Source: Limnohabitans sp. 2KL-17
GTDB lineage: Bacteria; Pseudomonadota; Gammaproteobacteria; Burkholderiales; Burkholderiaceae_C
Length of the DNA stretch: 64,000 bases
Direction: 5' to 3'
Assembly (NCBI RefSeq): GCF_003063415.1
Contig: NZ_NESK01000001.1
Location: 1-64,000, forward strand
The stretch's first letter is position 1. The number at the start of each line of letters is the position of its first letter. Position numbers and translations under genes: made by a program. This document shows positions 15,222-23,786 of the stretch, piece by piece. The notes beneath the pieces were generated by a model. The model had not been told where the DNA came from and searched no databases. It was given only the letters and a program-made list of their open reading frames with translations.

Positions 15222-16955
15222 ATGAATCTTTCCAAACGCGAATTTATCCAGGTGATGGGTGCCGGCACAATGGCGGGCCTGAGCATGGGCGCTTATGCAC
15301 AAGCTCCAGCATCCACTGCGGCCAACGGGCTTTATGACATCCCGAAGTTCGGCAATGTGTCCTTTCTGCACATGACCGATTGCCATGCGCAGCTCAAACC
15401 CATTTATTTTCGCGAGCCCAGCATCAACATGGGCATTGGCAACATGCAGGGCAATTTGCCGCATTTGGTCGGGGAGTATTTGCTTCAGGTGGCCAAGATC
15501 CGACCCGGCACGGCAGAGGCACACGCGTTGACGTTTCTGGATTTCGAAAAGGCGGCCAAACGATACGGCAAGGTGGGTGGTTTCGCGCACTTGGCCACTC
15601 TGGTCAAGCGCATGAAAGCCAGCCGCCCCGGTGCCTTGCTGCTCGATGGGGGTGACACCTGGCAAGGCTCTGGCACCAGTCTGTGGACCAACGGCCAGGA
15701 CATGGTGGATGCCTGCAAACTGCTGGGCGTGGACGTGATGACAGGCCATTGGGAATTCACCCTCGGCATGGAACGCGTGAAAGAAATTGTTGAAAAAGAC
15801 TTTGCGGGCAAAGTCGACTTTTTGGCCCAAAACATCAAGACCAGCGATTTTGGTGATCCGGTGTTCAAGCCCTACGTGATCCGCGAAATCAATGGTGTGC
15901 CTTGCGCCATCATTGGCCAGGCTTTTCCTTACACGCCGATTGCCAATCCGCGCTACATGGTGGCTGACTGGGAGTTCGGCATACAGGACGAGAACATGCA
16001 GAAGATGGTCAACGAAGCCCGTGGCAAGGGTGCGCAGGTGGTGGTGGTCAACAGCCACAACGGCATGGATGTGGACCTGAAGATGGCTGGCCGTGTGAGT
16101 GGCATTGATGCCATCATGGGTGGCCATACGCACGATGGCATGCCTGTGGCCTCCATCATCTCCAACAAGGGGGGCAAGACCCTGGTGACCAATGCGGGCT
16201 CCAATGGCAAGTTTCTGGGCGTGCTCGATTTCGAAGTCAAGGATAAAAAAGTCACTGACTTCCGCTACAAGTTGTTGCCCGTGTTTTCCAACATGCTGCC
16301 CGCTGACAAGGAGATGGATGCGCTGATCACCAGGGTTCGCGCGCCTTACGAATCCAAGTTGGCCGAGAAATTGGCGGTGACCGATGGCCTGCTTTACCGC
16401 CGTGGCAATTTCAATGGCACGGGTGACCAGTTGCTGATCGATGCCTTGTTGGAAGTGCAGGGCGCCGAAATCGCCTTTTCACCCGGCTTCCGTTGGGGGA
16501 CCACGCTGCTGCCGGGCCAGGCCATCACGCGAGAGTGGTTGCTGGACATGACGGCCACCACTTACTCGTATGCCACGGTAACTGAGATGACGGGCGAGAC
16601 CATCAAGACCGTGCTGGAGGATGTGGCCGATAACCTGTTCAACCCCGACCCTTATTACCAGCAAGGCGGTGACATGGTGCGCGTGGGCGGCTTGTCTTAT
16701 AGCTGCAATCCGGTCGGTGCCGCAGGCAGCCGCATTGGTGACTTGCGCTTGAAGGGGCAACTGATCGAATCGGGCAAAAAGTACAAAGTGGCGGGCTGGG
16801 CCCCCGTGGCTGAAGAAGCCCGAAACCAGGGCAACAAGCAGGTCTGGGATGTGGTGGAGACCTGGCTCAAGGCTCAGGGCGGACGCGTCAAACCTCGCAA
16901 AATCAACGCCCCAAAAATCATGGGTGCATTGCCCAATAAGGGCTATGTGGTTTGA
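15222..16955 (+). CDS. soxB: SoxB, dimanganese thiosulfohydrolase
   Basis: SoxB releases sulfate from the SoxY-bound thiosulfonate. The 577-residue protein belongs to the 5-prime-nucleotidase/metallophosphatase superfamily. Metal-binding motifs seen are MTDCHAQLKP near 50, LDGGDTWQGSG near 145, GHWEFTLG near 180 and GGHTHDGMP near 305. A C-terminal 5-nucleotidase-like domain (NFNGTGDQLLIDALL and onward) follows. The signal region SKREFIQVMGAGT has Lys-Arg where Tat signals have twin arginines. The frame extends to 15177, but ATG 15222 starts at the conserved signal. soxH follows after 92 bases. Confidence 0.96.
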   Translation: MNLSKREFIQVMGAGTMAGLSMGAYAQAPASTAANGLYDIPKFGNVSFLHMTDCHAQLKPIYFREPSINMGIGNMQGNLPHLVGEYLLQVAKIRPGTAEAHALTFLDFEKAAKRYGKVGGFAHLATLVKRMKASRPGALLLDGGDTWQGSGTSLWTNGQDMVDACKLLGVDVMTGHWEFTLGMERVKEIVEKDFAGKVDFLAQNIKTSDFGDPVFKPYVIREINGVPCAIIGQAFPYTPIANPRYMVADWEFGIQDENMQKMVNEARGKGAQVVVVNSHNGMDVDLKMAGRVSGIDAIMGGHTHDGMPVASIISNKGGKTLVTNAGSNGKFLGVLDFEVKDKKVTDFRYKLLPVFSNMLPADKEMDALITRVRAPYESKLAEKLAVTDGLLYRRGNFNGTGDQLLIDALLEVQGAEIAFSPGFRWGTTLLPGQAITREWLLDMTATTYSYATVTEMTGETIKTVLEDVADNLFNPDPYYQQGGDMVRVGGLSYSCNPVGAAGSRIGDLRLKGQLIESGKKYKVAGWAPVAEEARNQGNKQVWDVVETWLKAQGGRVKPRKINAPKIMGALPNKGYVV

Positions 16956-17047
16956 TCGAAATTGGCTGCACTTCGTCGTGCCGCCTCTCGTTTCACAGTC
17001 ACTCATAGCCGCCTGAAAGCGTTGTTCCTTCGCAGGAGTTCAGCATC

Positions 17048-18046
17048 ATGAAAAGAAGACAATGGCTCTTGGGCGGCGCCGCAATGTGCGGTGCAGTCTT
17101 GTGGCCTGAGGCCCGCTCGCTGGCGCAGCAAGCGCAGGAGTTCATCGAAGGCCCACCCGTGGCCGACATCCCTGCCCAACAACTCTCGCCCCATGTTTGG
17201 ATGGTCTATTCACCCGATGGCTTTCCCACCCCTGAAAACCGGGGCATGATGTCCAACGTGATTTTTGTGGTCACATCGGCGGGTGTGGTAGTGCTCGACT
17301 CGGGGGCTTCGCTGCAAATTGGCCAGATGGCCATCCGCATGATCCGCAAGGTGACCGACAAGCCGGTCGTGGCTGTGTTCAATAGCCACTACCACGGAGA
17401 CCATTGGCTGGGCAACCATGCTTTCGTCAAGGCCTATGGTGACCAGCTTCCCATTTATGCATTGCCCAGCACGATCGAAAAACTCAAGGGCACAGAAGGC
17501 AACCTGTGGCGCAGCCTGATGGAGCGGTGGACCAACCAGTCCACGTTGGGCACCCAGGTGGTTTTGCCCAACACCGCGGTTCAGCATGGGCAGGTCTTGC
17601 AGTTTGGTGATGTGACTTTGTGCATGCACCACTACGGCACGGCGCACACACCCTCTGATTTGTGTGTCGAGGTGGTGCAAGACAAACTCACGGCCGTGGG
17701 CGACATCGCCATGACCAACCGCATCGCCAATATGGACGAGGGCTCTTATCCAGGCACCTTCAAATACTACAAAGCCCTGATGGCGGCTACGGGTGAGCAA
17801 CTGTGGGTGCCAGGCCATGGCCAAGCCCGCAAAGACCTGCTCAAGACCTATGGTGACTTCATGGCGGGTATCTGGGAGCCTTGCCTGAAGATGGTGGAAG
17901 ACGGCAAGTCGGAAGCCGAGGCGAAAGCCGCCGTGCTGAAAGACCCGCGTGTCGCCGCTCGCGCCAAGACCATGCAGGGTTTCGATGGGAACATTGGCAA
18001 GTACGTCAGCCTGGCGTACATCGAGGCCGAAAAAGTCGCCTTTTAA
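17048..18046 (+). CDS. soxH: SoxH-like periplasmic metallo-beta-lactamase-fold hydrolase
   Basis: A 332-residue MBL-fold protein with a Tat signal (KRRQWLLGG at 2-10). The metal-binding NSHYHGDHWLG places His 114, His 116, Asp 118 and His 119, and further ligands are likely in HHYGTAHTPSD and VPGHGQ. SoxH proteins close many Sox clusters, but their reaction is not settled and they are dispensable for thiosulfate oxidation in Paracoccus. GCAGGAG lies about nine bases before the start. The gene converges on hemH, with a weak CCCC/GGGG hairpin between the two stops. Confidence 0.87.
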   Translation: MKRRQWLLGGAAMCGAVLWPEARSLAQQAQEFIEGPPVADIPAQQLSPHVWMVYSPDGFPTPENRGMMSNVIFVVTSAGVVVLDSGASLQIGQMAIRMIRKVTDKPVVAVFNSHYHGDHWLGNHAFVKAYGDQLPIYALPSTIEKLKGTEGNLWRSLMERWTNQSTLGTQVVLPNTAVQHGQVLQFGDVTLCMHHYGTAHTPSDLCVEVVQDKLTAVGDIAMTNRIANMDEGSYPGTFKYYKALMAATGEQLWVPGHGQARKDLLKTYGDFMAGIWEPCLKMVEDGKSEAEAKAAVLKDPRVAARAKTMQGFDGNIGKYVSLAYIEAEKVAF

Positions 18047-18081
18047 AGTGCCCCATTAAAGGGGTCTTTGTTGGCCCTGTC

Positions 18082-19170
18082 TCAGGCCTTCGCACCATGC
18101 GCCAAGGCCCGAGCCCGGCTGGCTGCAAATGCCTTTTCATCGGGTGCTGACAAATCCCAGCCCTGCATGTGGTCCAGGCTGATGGCGGCAAGGGCGTCTA
18201 TCCAGACCGGGTTGTTGTTCAGGCAAGGGATGTAACTGAACTTTTCGCCGCCCGCATGCAAGAAAGCTTCTTGGGCTTCTTGTTGAATTTCTTCCAGCGT
18301 CTCCAGACAATCGCTGGTGAAGCCCGGACAGATCACATCCACCTTTTTCACCCCTTGTTCGGCCATGGCGATCAGCGTGGGTTCGGTGTAGGGCTCCAGC
18401 CATTTGGCTTTGCCAAAACGCGACTGGAAGGTGAGTTTGTATTGTTCTTTGCTCAGGCCCAGCGCCTCGGCCAGCAGACGGCCAGTTTTCATGCATTCGC
18501 AGTGGTAGGGGTCACCCAGTTGCAGGGTACGCTCAGGCACGCCGTGAAAGCTCATCACCAACTGCTCGGCTTGGCCGTTCGCAGCCCAATGATCGCGCAC
18601 GGTCTGCGCCAAGGCAGCGATGTAGCGCGGGTCGTCGTGGTAGCGGTTGACAAAGCGCATTTCAGGGATCAATCGGGTTTTCAGGCCCCATCGGTAGACC
18701 GCATCAAACACACTGGCGGTGGTCGTGCCGCTGTATTGCGGGTAAGCGGTCACGATCAGCACGCGCTGCACGCCTTCGGCCTTGAGTGCATCGAGTTGTG
18801 CGGGAACGGAAGGCTGGCCGTAGCGCATGGCAAAACGCACAGACACACTGTGGCCGCTTTTTTGCATGGCTGCGCCCAAAGACAGCGCTTGTTGTTCGGT
18901 GTTGGCTTTGAGTGGGGAGCCTTGCTCGGTCCAGATGCTGGCGTATTTGGCCGCCGATTTGGCGGGTCGTACGCGCAAGATGATGCCGTGCAGGATCAGC
19001 CACCAAATGGGTTTGGGGATTTCGACCACACGGCTGTCACCCAAAAATTCGGCCAGGTATTTGCGCAGGGCCGGTGCCGTGGGCGCGCTGGGCGTGCCCA
19101 AGTTGCAATACAGGATCGCGGTGCGGGCGGACTGACCATGCTGGAAAGAGGGTTCTTGTTGAAATGCCAT
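18082..19170 (-). CDS. hemH: ferrochelatase
   Basis: HemH inserts ferrous iron into protoporphyrin IX, the last step of protoheme synthesis. The 362-residue product shows TAILYCNLGTPSAP at the start, the catalytic MSFHGVPERT near 216, a YHCECMKTGR segment and the acidic PGFTSDCLETLEEI near 285. ATG 19170 is preceded by GGGAG with an eight-base gap; the frame is open further upstream but would cover the divergent HAD gene. It lies next to the heme-rich Sox proteins, but the neighbourhood may be chance. Confidence 0.95.
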   Translation of the reverse strand: MAFQQEPSFQHGQSARTAILYCNLGTPSAPTAPALRKYLAEFLGDSRVVEIPKPIWWLILHGIILRVRPAKSAAKYASIWTEQGSPLKANTEQQALSLGAAMQKSGHSVSVRFAMRYGQPSVPAQLDALKAEGVQRVLIVTAYPQYSGTTTASVFDAVYRWGLKTRLIPEMRFVNRYHDDPRYIAALAQTVRDHWAANGQAEQLVMSFHGVPERTLQLGDPYHCECMKTGRLLAEALGLSKEQYKLTFQSRFGKAKWLEPYTEPTLIAMAEQGVKKVDVICPGFTSDCLETLEEIQQEAQEAFLHAGGEKFSYIPCLNNNPVWIDALAAISLDHMQGWDLSAPDEKAFAASRARALAHGAKA

Positions 19171-19189
19171 GCGGTATTCTCCCACCACC

Positions 19190-19912
19190 ATGATTGCCAT
19201 ATCCCGAATCAAAGCCATTACCCTCGATCTGGACGACACTTTGTGGCCCGTCTGGCCCACGATTGGCCGGGCCGAAGCCGCTTTGCAGGCCTGGCTCAGC
19301 AAAAACGCACCTGCGACAGCCCTCTTGTCAGCCCAACCCGAGGTTAAAACGGCGGTTCGCGCCGAGATCAATGCCCGCCATGCCGACAGGGCGCATGACT
19401 TGTCATTTTTGCGGCTGGCCTCCATCCGCGCCTTGTTGCAGAAAGCTGGGGAGTCGCTGCATTTGGCAGAGCCTGCTTTTGAGGTATTTTTTGCCGAGCG
19501 CCAGCGGGTGGATTTGTTTGAAGACGCCTTGCCTGCGCTGGCCTTCTGGAGCCAGCGCTTGCCGGTGGTCGCCCTTTCGAACGGCAACGCCGATGTTCAC
19601 CGTGTCGGCATTGGCCAGCACTTTCATGCATCAGTGAGTGCGCAGTCATTGGGTGTGGCCAAGCCTGACCTGCGGATTTTTGCCGCAGGGGCCCAGGCAG
19701 CGGGCGTGCAGCTGCATGAGGTGCTGCACATCGGAGACGACGCACACGCCGACTGCGTGGGGGCCTTGGCTGCAGGCATGCAGGTTGCCTGGCTCAACCG
19801 TGAAGGCCACGACTGGGCCCATGGGGACACCCGCCCGCACCTGGACGTGAAGGATTTGCATGCGCTGTGTGCTTTTTGGCCCGACTACAAACTGATCAGG
19901 AGACCGACTTGA
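19190..19912 (+). CDS. HAD-superfamily hydrolase
   Basis: A 240-residue phosphatase-like protein with all four HAD motifs: LDLDDT at 12-17 (nucleophile Asp 13, acid Asp 15), VVALSNGN near 132, GVAKPDLRIF near 156 and HIGDDAHADCVGA near 183. A helical cap lies between residues about 20 and 110. The substrate cannot be told. The start is uncertain: ATG 19190 fits the fold, and ATG 19169 in frame overlaps the hemH start codon on the other strand. Its stop codon overlaps the start of the next gene. Confidence 0.85.
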   Translation: MIAISRIKAITLDLDDTLWPVWPTIGRAEAALQAWLSKNAPATALLSAQPEVKTAVRAEINARHADRAHDLSFLRLASIRALLQKAGESLHLAEPAFEVFFAERQRVDLFEDALPALAFWSQRLPVVALSNGNADVHRVGIGQHFHASVSAQSLGVAKPDLRIFAAGAQAAGVQLHEVLHIGDDAHADCVGALAAGMQVAWLNREGHDWAHGDTRPHLDVKDLHALCAFWPDYKLIRRPT

Positions 19913-20559
19913 CATTGAAAATTTACGGCATCGGCACATCCCGAGCCGCTCGCCCGCTGTGGACTGCGCTGGAACTGGGCGTGCCCTTTGAGCACATTGC
20001 CATGCCTTACGCCGGTGGCGCGACGCGCACGCCCGAGTTTCTGGCCATCAACCCCAATGGCCACATCCCGGCGGTGGTGGACGAGCGCCCCGAGGGCCGC
20101 GTCACGGTGTGGGAAAGCATGGCCTGCGCCTTGTACATTGCCCGAGTGCACGGCCGTCCCGATGGCCAGTCCATCACGCCCGCCAATCCCCGCGAAGAAG
20201 CCGAGGCCCTGCGATGGAGCTTTTGGACGGTGACTGATCTCGAGAGCGATGCGCTCACCGTGCTCATGCACCGCATGGCCATGCCTCCTGACCAGCGCAA
20301 GCCCGAGTTGGCCGATCGCGCTGAAAGCCGCTTGAAAGTGCCACTGGCCGTGCTGGAAGCGCACCTTCAAGCGCAGCACGCGAAAGGGGAGGCTTTCCTG
20401 GCGGCCAATCGCTTCACCGTCGCTGATGTGTGTGTGGCCAGTGTCGCCAGCTGGATTCGCCCGGCAGCGGGCTTGCTTGCGCAATACCCGGTGGTGTCAG
20501 GGTGGCTGCATGCCTGTGTGGAACGCGCTGCGCACAAGCAGGCGAGGGCCATGAAGTGA
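19909..20559 (+). CDS. glutathione S-transferase family protein
   Basis: A 216-residue GST with an N-terminal thioredoxin-like domain (LKIYGIGTSRAARPLW, then INPNGHIPAVVDE and VWESMACALYI, where the ES pair binds the gamma-glutamyl group) and a C-terminal helical domain ending with FTVADVCVAS. The start is a TTG at 19909: AGGAG stands at 19898-19902, six bases before it, and TTGA overlaps the HAD stop, indicating translational coupling. Substrate unknown. Confidence 0.87.
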   Translation: MTLKIYGIGTSRAARPLWTALELGVPFEHIAMPYAGGATRTPEFLAINPNGHIPAVVDERPEGRVTVWESMACALYIARVHGRPDGQSITPANPREEAEALRWSFWTVTDLESDALTVLMHRMAMPPDQRKPELADRAESRLKVPLAVLEAHLQAQHAKGEAFLAANRFTVADVCVASVASWIRPAAGLLAQYPVVSGWLHACVERAAHKQARAMK

Positions 20560-20597
20560 AGTTTGAGCTGAATTGCTCCTAGACCGATTGAAGCGGT

Positions 20598-21437
20598 TTA
20601 AAACCGCCCCAGCGCCTGCATCTTCCACGCCAGCCACAGCTTGCGCAGGGGCGTCAGCGCGATGCGTTGGTGCAGCACCTGAAAACCCGATGCCTCGATT
20701 TCACGCAGCAAGGTGCGGTAGATGCTGGCCATCATGAGGCCGGGTTTTTGAGCGCGGCGGTCGGCAGCCGGCAGCATTGCCAGGGCTTCGTCATAGAGTG
20801 CGTGCGCGCGGTCGGTCTGGAACTTCATCAGGGCTTTGAAGCCGTCCGAGTAAGTGCGCTGGATCAGGTCATTGGCTTTGACGCCAAAGCGTTGTTGTTC
20901 ATCCAGCGGCAGGTAGATGCGACCGCGCATCGCATCTTCGCCCACGTCGCGGGTGATGTTGGTCATCTGAAAAGCCAGGCCCAGTTTGTGGGCGTATGCG
21001 GTGGTGGCCTCATCGGTCTGGCCAAAGATGCGTGCGGCGACTTCGCCCACCACGCCAGCCACCAGATGGCAGTATTTTGTGAGGCCCGCAAAGTCCAGGT
21101 AGCGGGTCTGGTTCAGGTCCATCTGGCAGCCTTCGATCACGGCCAGCAGGTGGCGGCTTTCAATGCCAAAGGTCGGTGAGAGGGGCATGAGGGCGTGCAT
21201 GACCGGGTGGCTGGGTTGGCCATCAAACGATTGCAGGACTTCTTTTTGCCACCAGGCCAGTTTGGTCGCGGCCACACCGGAGTCGCTGGTTTCGTCAACC
21301 ACATCGTCGACTTCGCGGCAAAACGCATAAAACGCGGTGATGGCCGCACGCCGCTCTGGTGGAAGGAACAGGAAGGCGTAATAAAAGCTGCTGCCGGAGG
21401 CGGCGGCTTTTTGCTGAACGTAGTCTTGGGGGCTCAT
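20598..21437 (-). CDS. hpnD: squalene/phytoene synthase family protein, HpnD-like
   Basis: A 279-residue prenyl-diphosphate head-to-head condensing enzyme. The two Asp-rich diphosphate-binding regions are CREVDDVVDE near 43 and MTNITRDVGEDA near 160, with RGRIYLP just after. Length and sequence fit HpnD, which in the bacterial hopanoid route makes presqualene diphosphate from two farnesyl diphosphates. ATG 21437 (MSPQDY) is preferred; a further start six codons upstream lacks a clear ribosome site. It follows another family member on the same strand after 31 bases. Confidence 0.85.
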   Translation of the reverse strand: MSPQDYVQQKAAASGSSFYYAFLFLPPERRAAITAFYAFCREVDDVVDETSDSGVAATKLAWWQKEVLQSFDGQPSHPVMHALMPLSPTFGIESRHLLAVIEGCQMDLNQTRYLDFAGLTKYCHLVAGVVGEVAARIFGQTDEATTAYAHKLGLAFQMTNITRDVGEDAMRGRIYLPLDEQQRFGVKANDLIQRTYSDGFKALMKFQTDRAHALYDEALAMLPAADRRAQKPGLMMASIYRTLLREIEASGFQVLHQRIALTPLRKLWLAWKMQALGRF

Positions 21438-21468
21438 GGGCGCTGATTTTCTCACTCAAACGAGGGGT

Positions 21469-22542
21469 TCAAGCGAGGTCATGGCCGGACAATTTCTTGA
21501 AAAGCCTTTCGAGCGCACCGGCTGAACCCCGGCCAAGGGCCATTTGCCACAAAAGCCAGCGCACTTCATGGCGAGGCATTTTGATGTGCTGGGTCAAAGC
21601 CATCGGCCCCGCTTGCCGGAGCATCGCCAAGGTGCGTGCACCGATCAGTGCCGGCAAGGCGCTGGCCACTCTCAGTCGGAGCGGCTTCAGGGCAAGGGCA
21701 TAGCGCATGCCATCTGCCAGTTGCGATTGGGTGTGCTCGATCCATTGTGCGTACAGCGGGGTCAGTGCCTGCAAGCTGCTGGCGTGGGCGGTTTTCGCTG
21801 CATTGGCCAATTGCTCAGCGTTCAGGCCGGCGGTTGAGAGTGTCTCAAGGGGCCAGTAGCAACGTCCGGCAGCCAGATCGGACCCGGCATCGCGCAGGAT
21901 GTTGAGGCGTTGCAAACCCATACCGAAGCGACGTCCAAGACGAAGCATTTCATCTTGTGCCAACAGGGTGTAGCCGGGCAGATGACGACCGCAGAGCTCG
22001 GTCCAGAACTCGCCGACGCTTCCGGCCACTTGCCAGGTGTAGTGGTCCAGTTCGGTTTGCGTGTTGAGGGCGTGCAAGCCGGGGCCAAAGCGAGCCATGT
22101 CCTGATGTTGGCCTTGCGTGATGTGGCTGAGCACCAGGCGTACGCTGGCCTGATCGGCTTCGTCAAGGGTTTGTAACAGAGGCATACATTGCGGCAGGGC
22201 GTGCATCAGGGCACGTTCGTTCGAGTCGGTTTGTTGAGCTGCAAATGCCTGCGTCAGCTGCTTGATTTCACGCGCTTGCTCCGCTTCGATGTCTGGAGAT
22301 GCGATCACCCGAGTCATCAGTTCGAGCAATTCTTGCCGTTCTGCCAAGGGCAGGGCAGTGGTGTCTGCCACCGTGTCTGTGGCGCGGGCCAGCAGGTAGC
22401 CGATGGCCACAGGGGCCTGTAGTTTCGCCGGTAGCAGGCGAATGGACAGGTCAAACGAGCGTGACACGCCGCGCAATAGTTGCCGGTGTTCCGGACTCAA
22501 GCCAGAGCGTGTGGATCGGTGAATGAATGGGGCAGATTGCAT
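21469..22542 (-). CDS. squalene synthase-like protein
   Basis: A 357-residue second member of the squalene/phytoene synthase family, of the longer Erg9-like type. The first Asp motif is ARATDTVADT near 52-61 and the second LNILRDAGSDLAAGRCYWP near 218. It probably makes squalene from farnesyl diphosphate or works with the adjacent HpnD-like enzyme. The C-terminal tail, with ALPALIGARTLAML, is weakly hydrophobic. The start used is ATG 22542; TTG two codons upstream is less likely. It is divergent from the efflux operon. Confidence 0.82.
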   Translation of the reverse strand: MQSAPFIHRSTRSGLSPEHRQLLRGVSRSFDLSIRLLPAKLQAPVAIGYLLARATDTVADTTALPLAERQELLELMTRVIASPDIEAEQAREIKQLTQAFAAQQTDSNERALMHALPQCMPLLQTLDEADQASVRLVLSHITQGQHQDMARFGPGLHALNTQTELDHYTWQVAGSVGEFWTELCGRHLPGYTLLAQDEMLRLGRRFGMGLQRLNILRDAGSDLAAGRCYWPLETLSTAGLNAEQLANAAKTAHASSLQALTPLYAQWIEHTQSQLADGMRYALALKPLRLRVASALPALIGARTLAMLRQAGPMALTQHIKMPRHEVRWLLWQMALGRGSAGALERLFKKLSGHDLA

Positions 22543-22561
22543 GGTCAAAGGCTATTGTCGC

Positions 22562-22590
22562 TTGACAAGGATCATGTCTTTGAATAGATT
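22562..22590 (+). promoter_or_regulatory. strong sigma-70 promoter for the RND efflux genes
   Basis: A perfect -35 TTGACA (22562-22567) and TAGATT (22585-22590) are separated by exactly 17 bases. The expected start point near 22597 falls inside the palindrome at 22591-22604. Confidence 0.68.
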
Positions 22591-22604
22591 ACTAACCAGT
22601 CAGT
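22591..22604. promoter_or_regulatory. TetR-like operator over the efflux promoter start point
   Basis: The site reads ACTAACCAGTCAGT. It follows the palindromic pattern ACTnACnnGTnAGT, in which all ten fixed positions are symmetric. Placement right after the -10 is ideal for a repressor, and this type of site is common before RND pumps controlled by TetR-family proteins. No tetR gene is in the window. Confidence 0.5.
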
Positions 22605-22627
22605 CATTATTATTTCCTGGATTTTCC

Positions 22628-23782
22628 ATGCCTTATTCGACCCCACTCGCCCTTCGGCGAGTTTTCTGTTGGTGCGTACTTGGTGCGCTTTTGAACACTA
22701 TGGTGGCATGTTCCAAGACCGAGGCACCTGTGGAACCCTTGCGTTCGGTCAAACTGTTCACGGTGTCACAAGGGGAGCTGAACTTATCAGGTCAGTATTC
22801 TGCAGAAGTGCGTGCCAGGGTGGAGTCGCGTCTGAGCTTTCAGGTCGCGGGCAAACTGGTGGAACGCTCAGTCGATCTGGGGCAGCGCGTAGCGGCTGGG
22901 CAATTGCTTGCCCGAATTGACGCACAAGATTACCAATTGGCCGCGCAAGCTGCCTTGGCGCAGGTGAGTGCGGCGCAGAGCCAGCGGGATCTGGCCGCCG
23001 CTGAGTTCAAGCGCTTTGAGGCCTTAAGGGGGCAAAATTTCATCAGTGCTGCCGAACTGGAACGGCGCGAGGCCACCCTCAAAGCGGCCGAGGCCACCTT
23101 GAATCAGGCCAAGGCCCAAGGGCAGGTGCAAAACAACCAAGCAGGCTATGCACGCTTGGTGGCCAGCCATTCGGGTGTGATCACGGCCGTTGAGGCCGAA
23201 GCGGGGCAAGTGGTTTCTGCCGGCCAGCCTGTGCTGAGGTTGGCGCACGATGGCCCCCGCGATGCGGTGTTTGCCGTGTCCGAGCAAATGGCCTTTAGCC
23301 TCAAAATAGGTCAGGCCATGCAAGTGACTTTGACCAGCACTGGACAGTCCTTCAAGGGCAAGGTCAGGGAATTGGCCGCCAGTGCCGACCCGGTGACGCG
23401 GACTTACGCGGTCAAGCTGGCACTTGATGGTTCTGATCGTTTGCCATTGGGCGCCACGCTCAATGTCCTGGCGCTGCATTTGCCGGGCAGTCAAGCTGCG
23501 GTGATCAAGGTTCCCACCAGCGCATTGCGCCAGGATGGCCAGGCCACGGTGGTGTGGTTGCTGGACGAAACGAGCATGACCGTGAACATTCAAGTGGTGG
23601 TGCTTGGGCCGATAGATGGCAACGAGGTGGTGATCACTTCGGGTTTGAAGCCAGGTCAAAAAGTGGTGAGTGCGGGTGTGCATGTTTTGGCGCCTGGCCA
23701 GAAAGTCACGGTCTACAGTGCTGCCCCGAATGCATTGGTTCCTGCGTTGGCCCCTGCAACCGCTTCAACAGAGCAACGGTGA
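22628..23782 (+). CDS. RND efflux periplasmic adaptor (membrane fusion protein)
   Basis: A 384-residue AcrA-type adaptor that bridges an RND pump and an outer-membrane channel. The lipoprotein signal has Cys in LLNTMVACSK near 28. A barrel-sandwich/lipoyl half follows (VESRLSFQVAGKLVERSVDLGQRV), then a helical hairpin of about 80 residues, the second lipoyl half (SGVITAVEAEAGQVVSAGQPV), and beta-barrel and membrane-proximal domains. ATG 22628 begins the signal; upstream in-frame starts would remove it. It ends five bases before the pump gene start. Confidence 0.9.
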   Translation: MPYSTPLALRRVFCWCVLGALLNTMVACSKTEAPVEPLRSVKLFTVSQGELNLSGQYSAEVRARVESRLSFQVAGKLVERSVDLGQRVAAGQLLARIDAQDYQLAAQAALAQVSAAQSQRDLAAAEFKRFEALRGQNFISAAELERREATLKAAEATLNQAKAQGQVQNNQAGYARLVASHSGVITAVEAEAGQVVSAGQPVLRLAHDGPRDAVFAVSEQMAFSLKIGQAMQVTLTSTGQSFKGKVRELAASADPVTRTYAVKLALDGSDRLPLGATLNVLALHLPGSQAAVIKVPTSALRQDGQATVVWLLDETSMTVNIQVVVLGPIDGNEVVITSGLKPGQKVVSAGVHVLAPGQKVTVYSAAPNALVPALAPATASTEQR

Positions 23783-23786
23783 TCCC

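Noticed and set aside
10293..16955. Reverse (reductive) or incomplete Sox pathway lacking SoxCD
   Set aside because: soxC and soxD are both complete with the Mo-binding Cys and both heme sites, so the full oxidative pathway is predicted.
18049..18069. CCCC/GGGG hairpin between soxH and hemH as a terminator
   Set aside because: The stem is only four to five pairs and the following bases (TCTTTG) hold no clear T-run; too weak to list.
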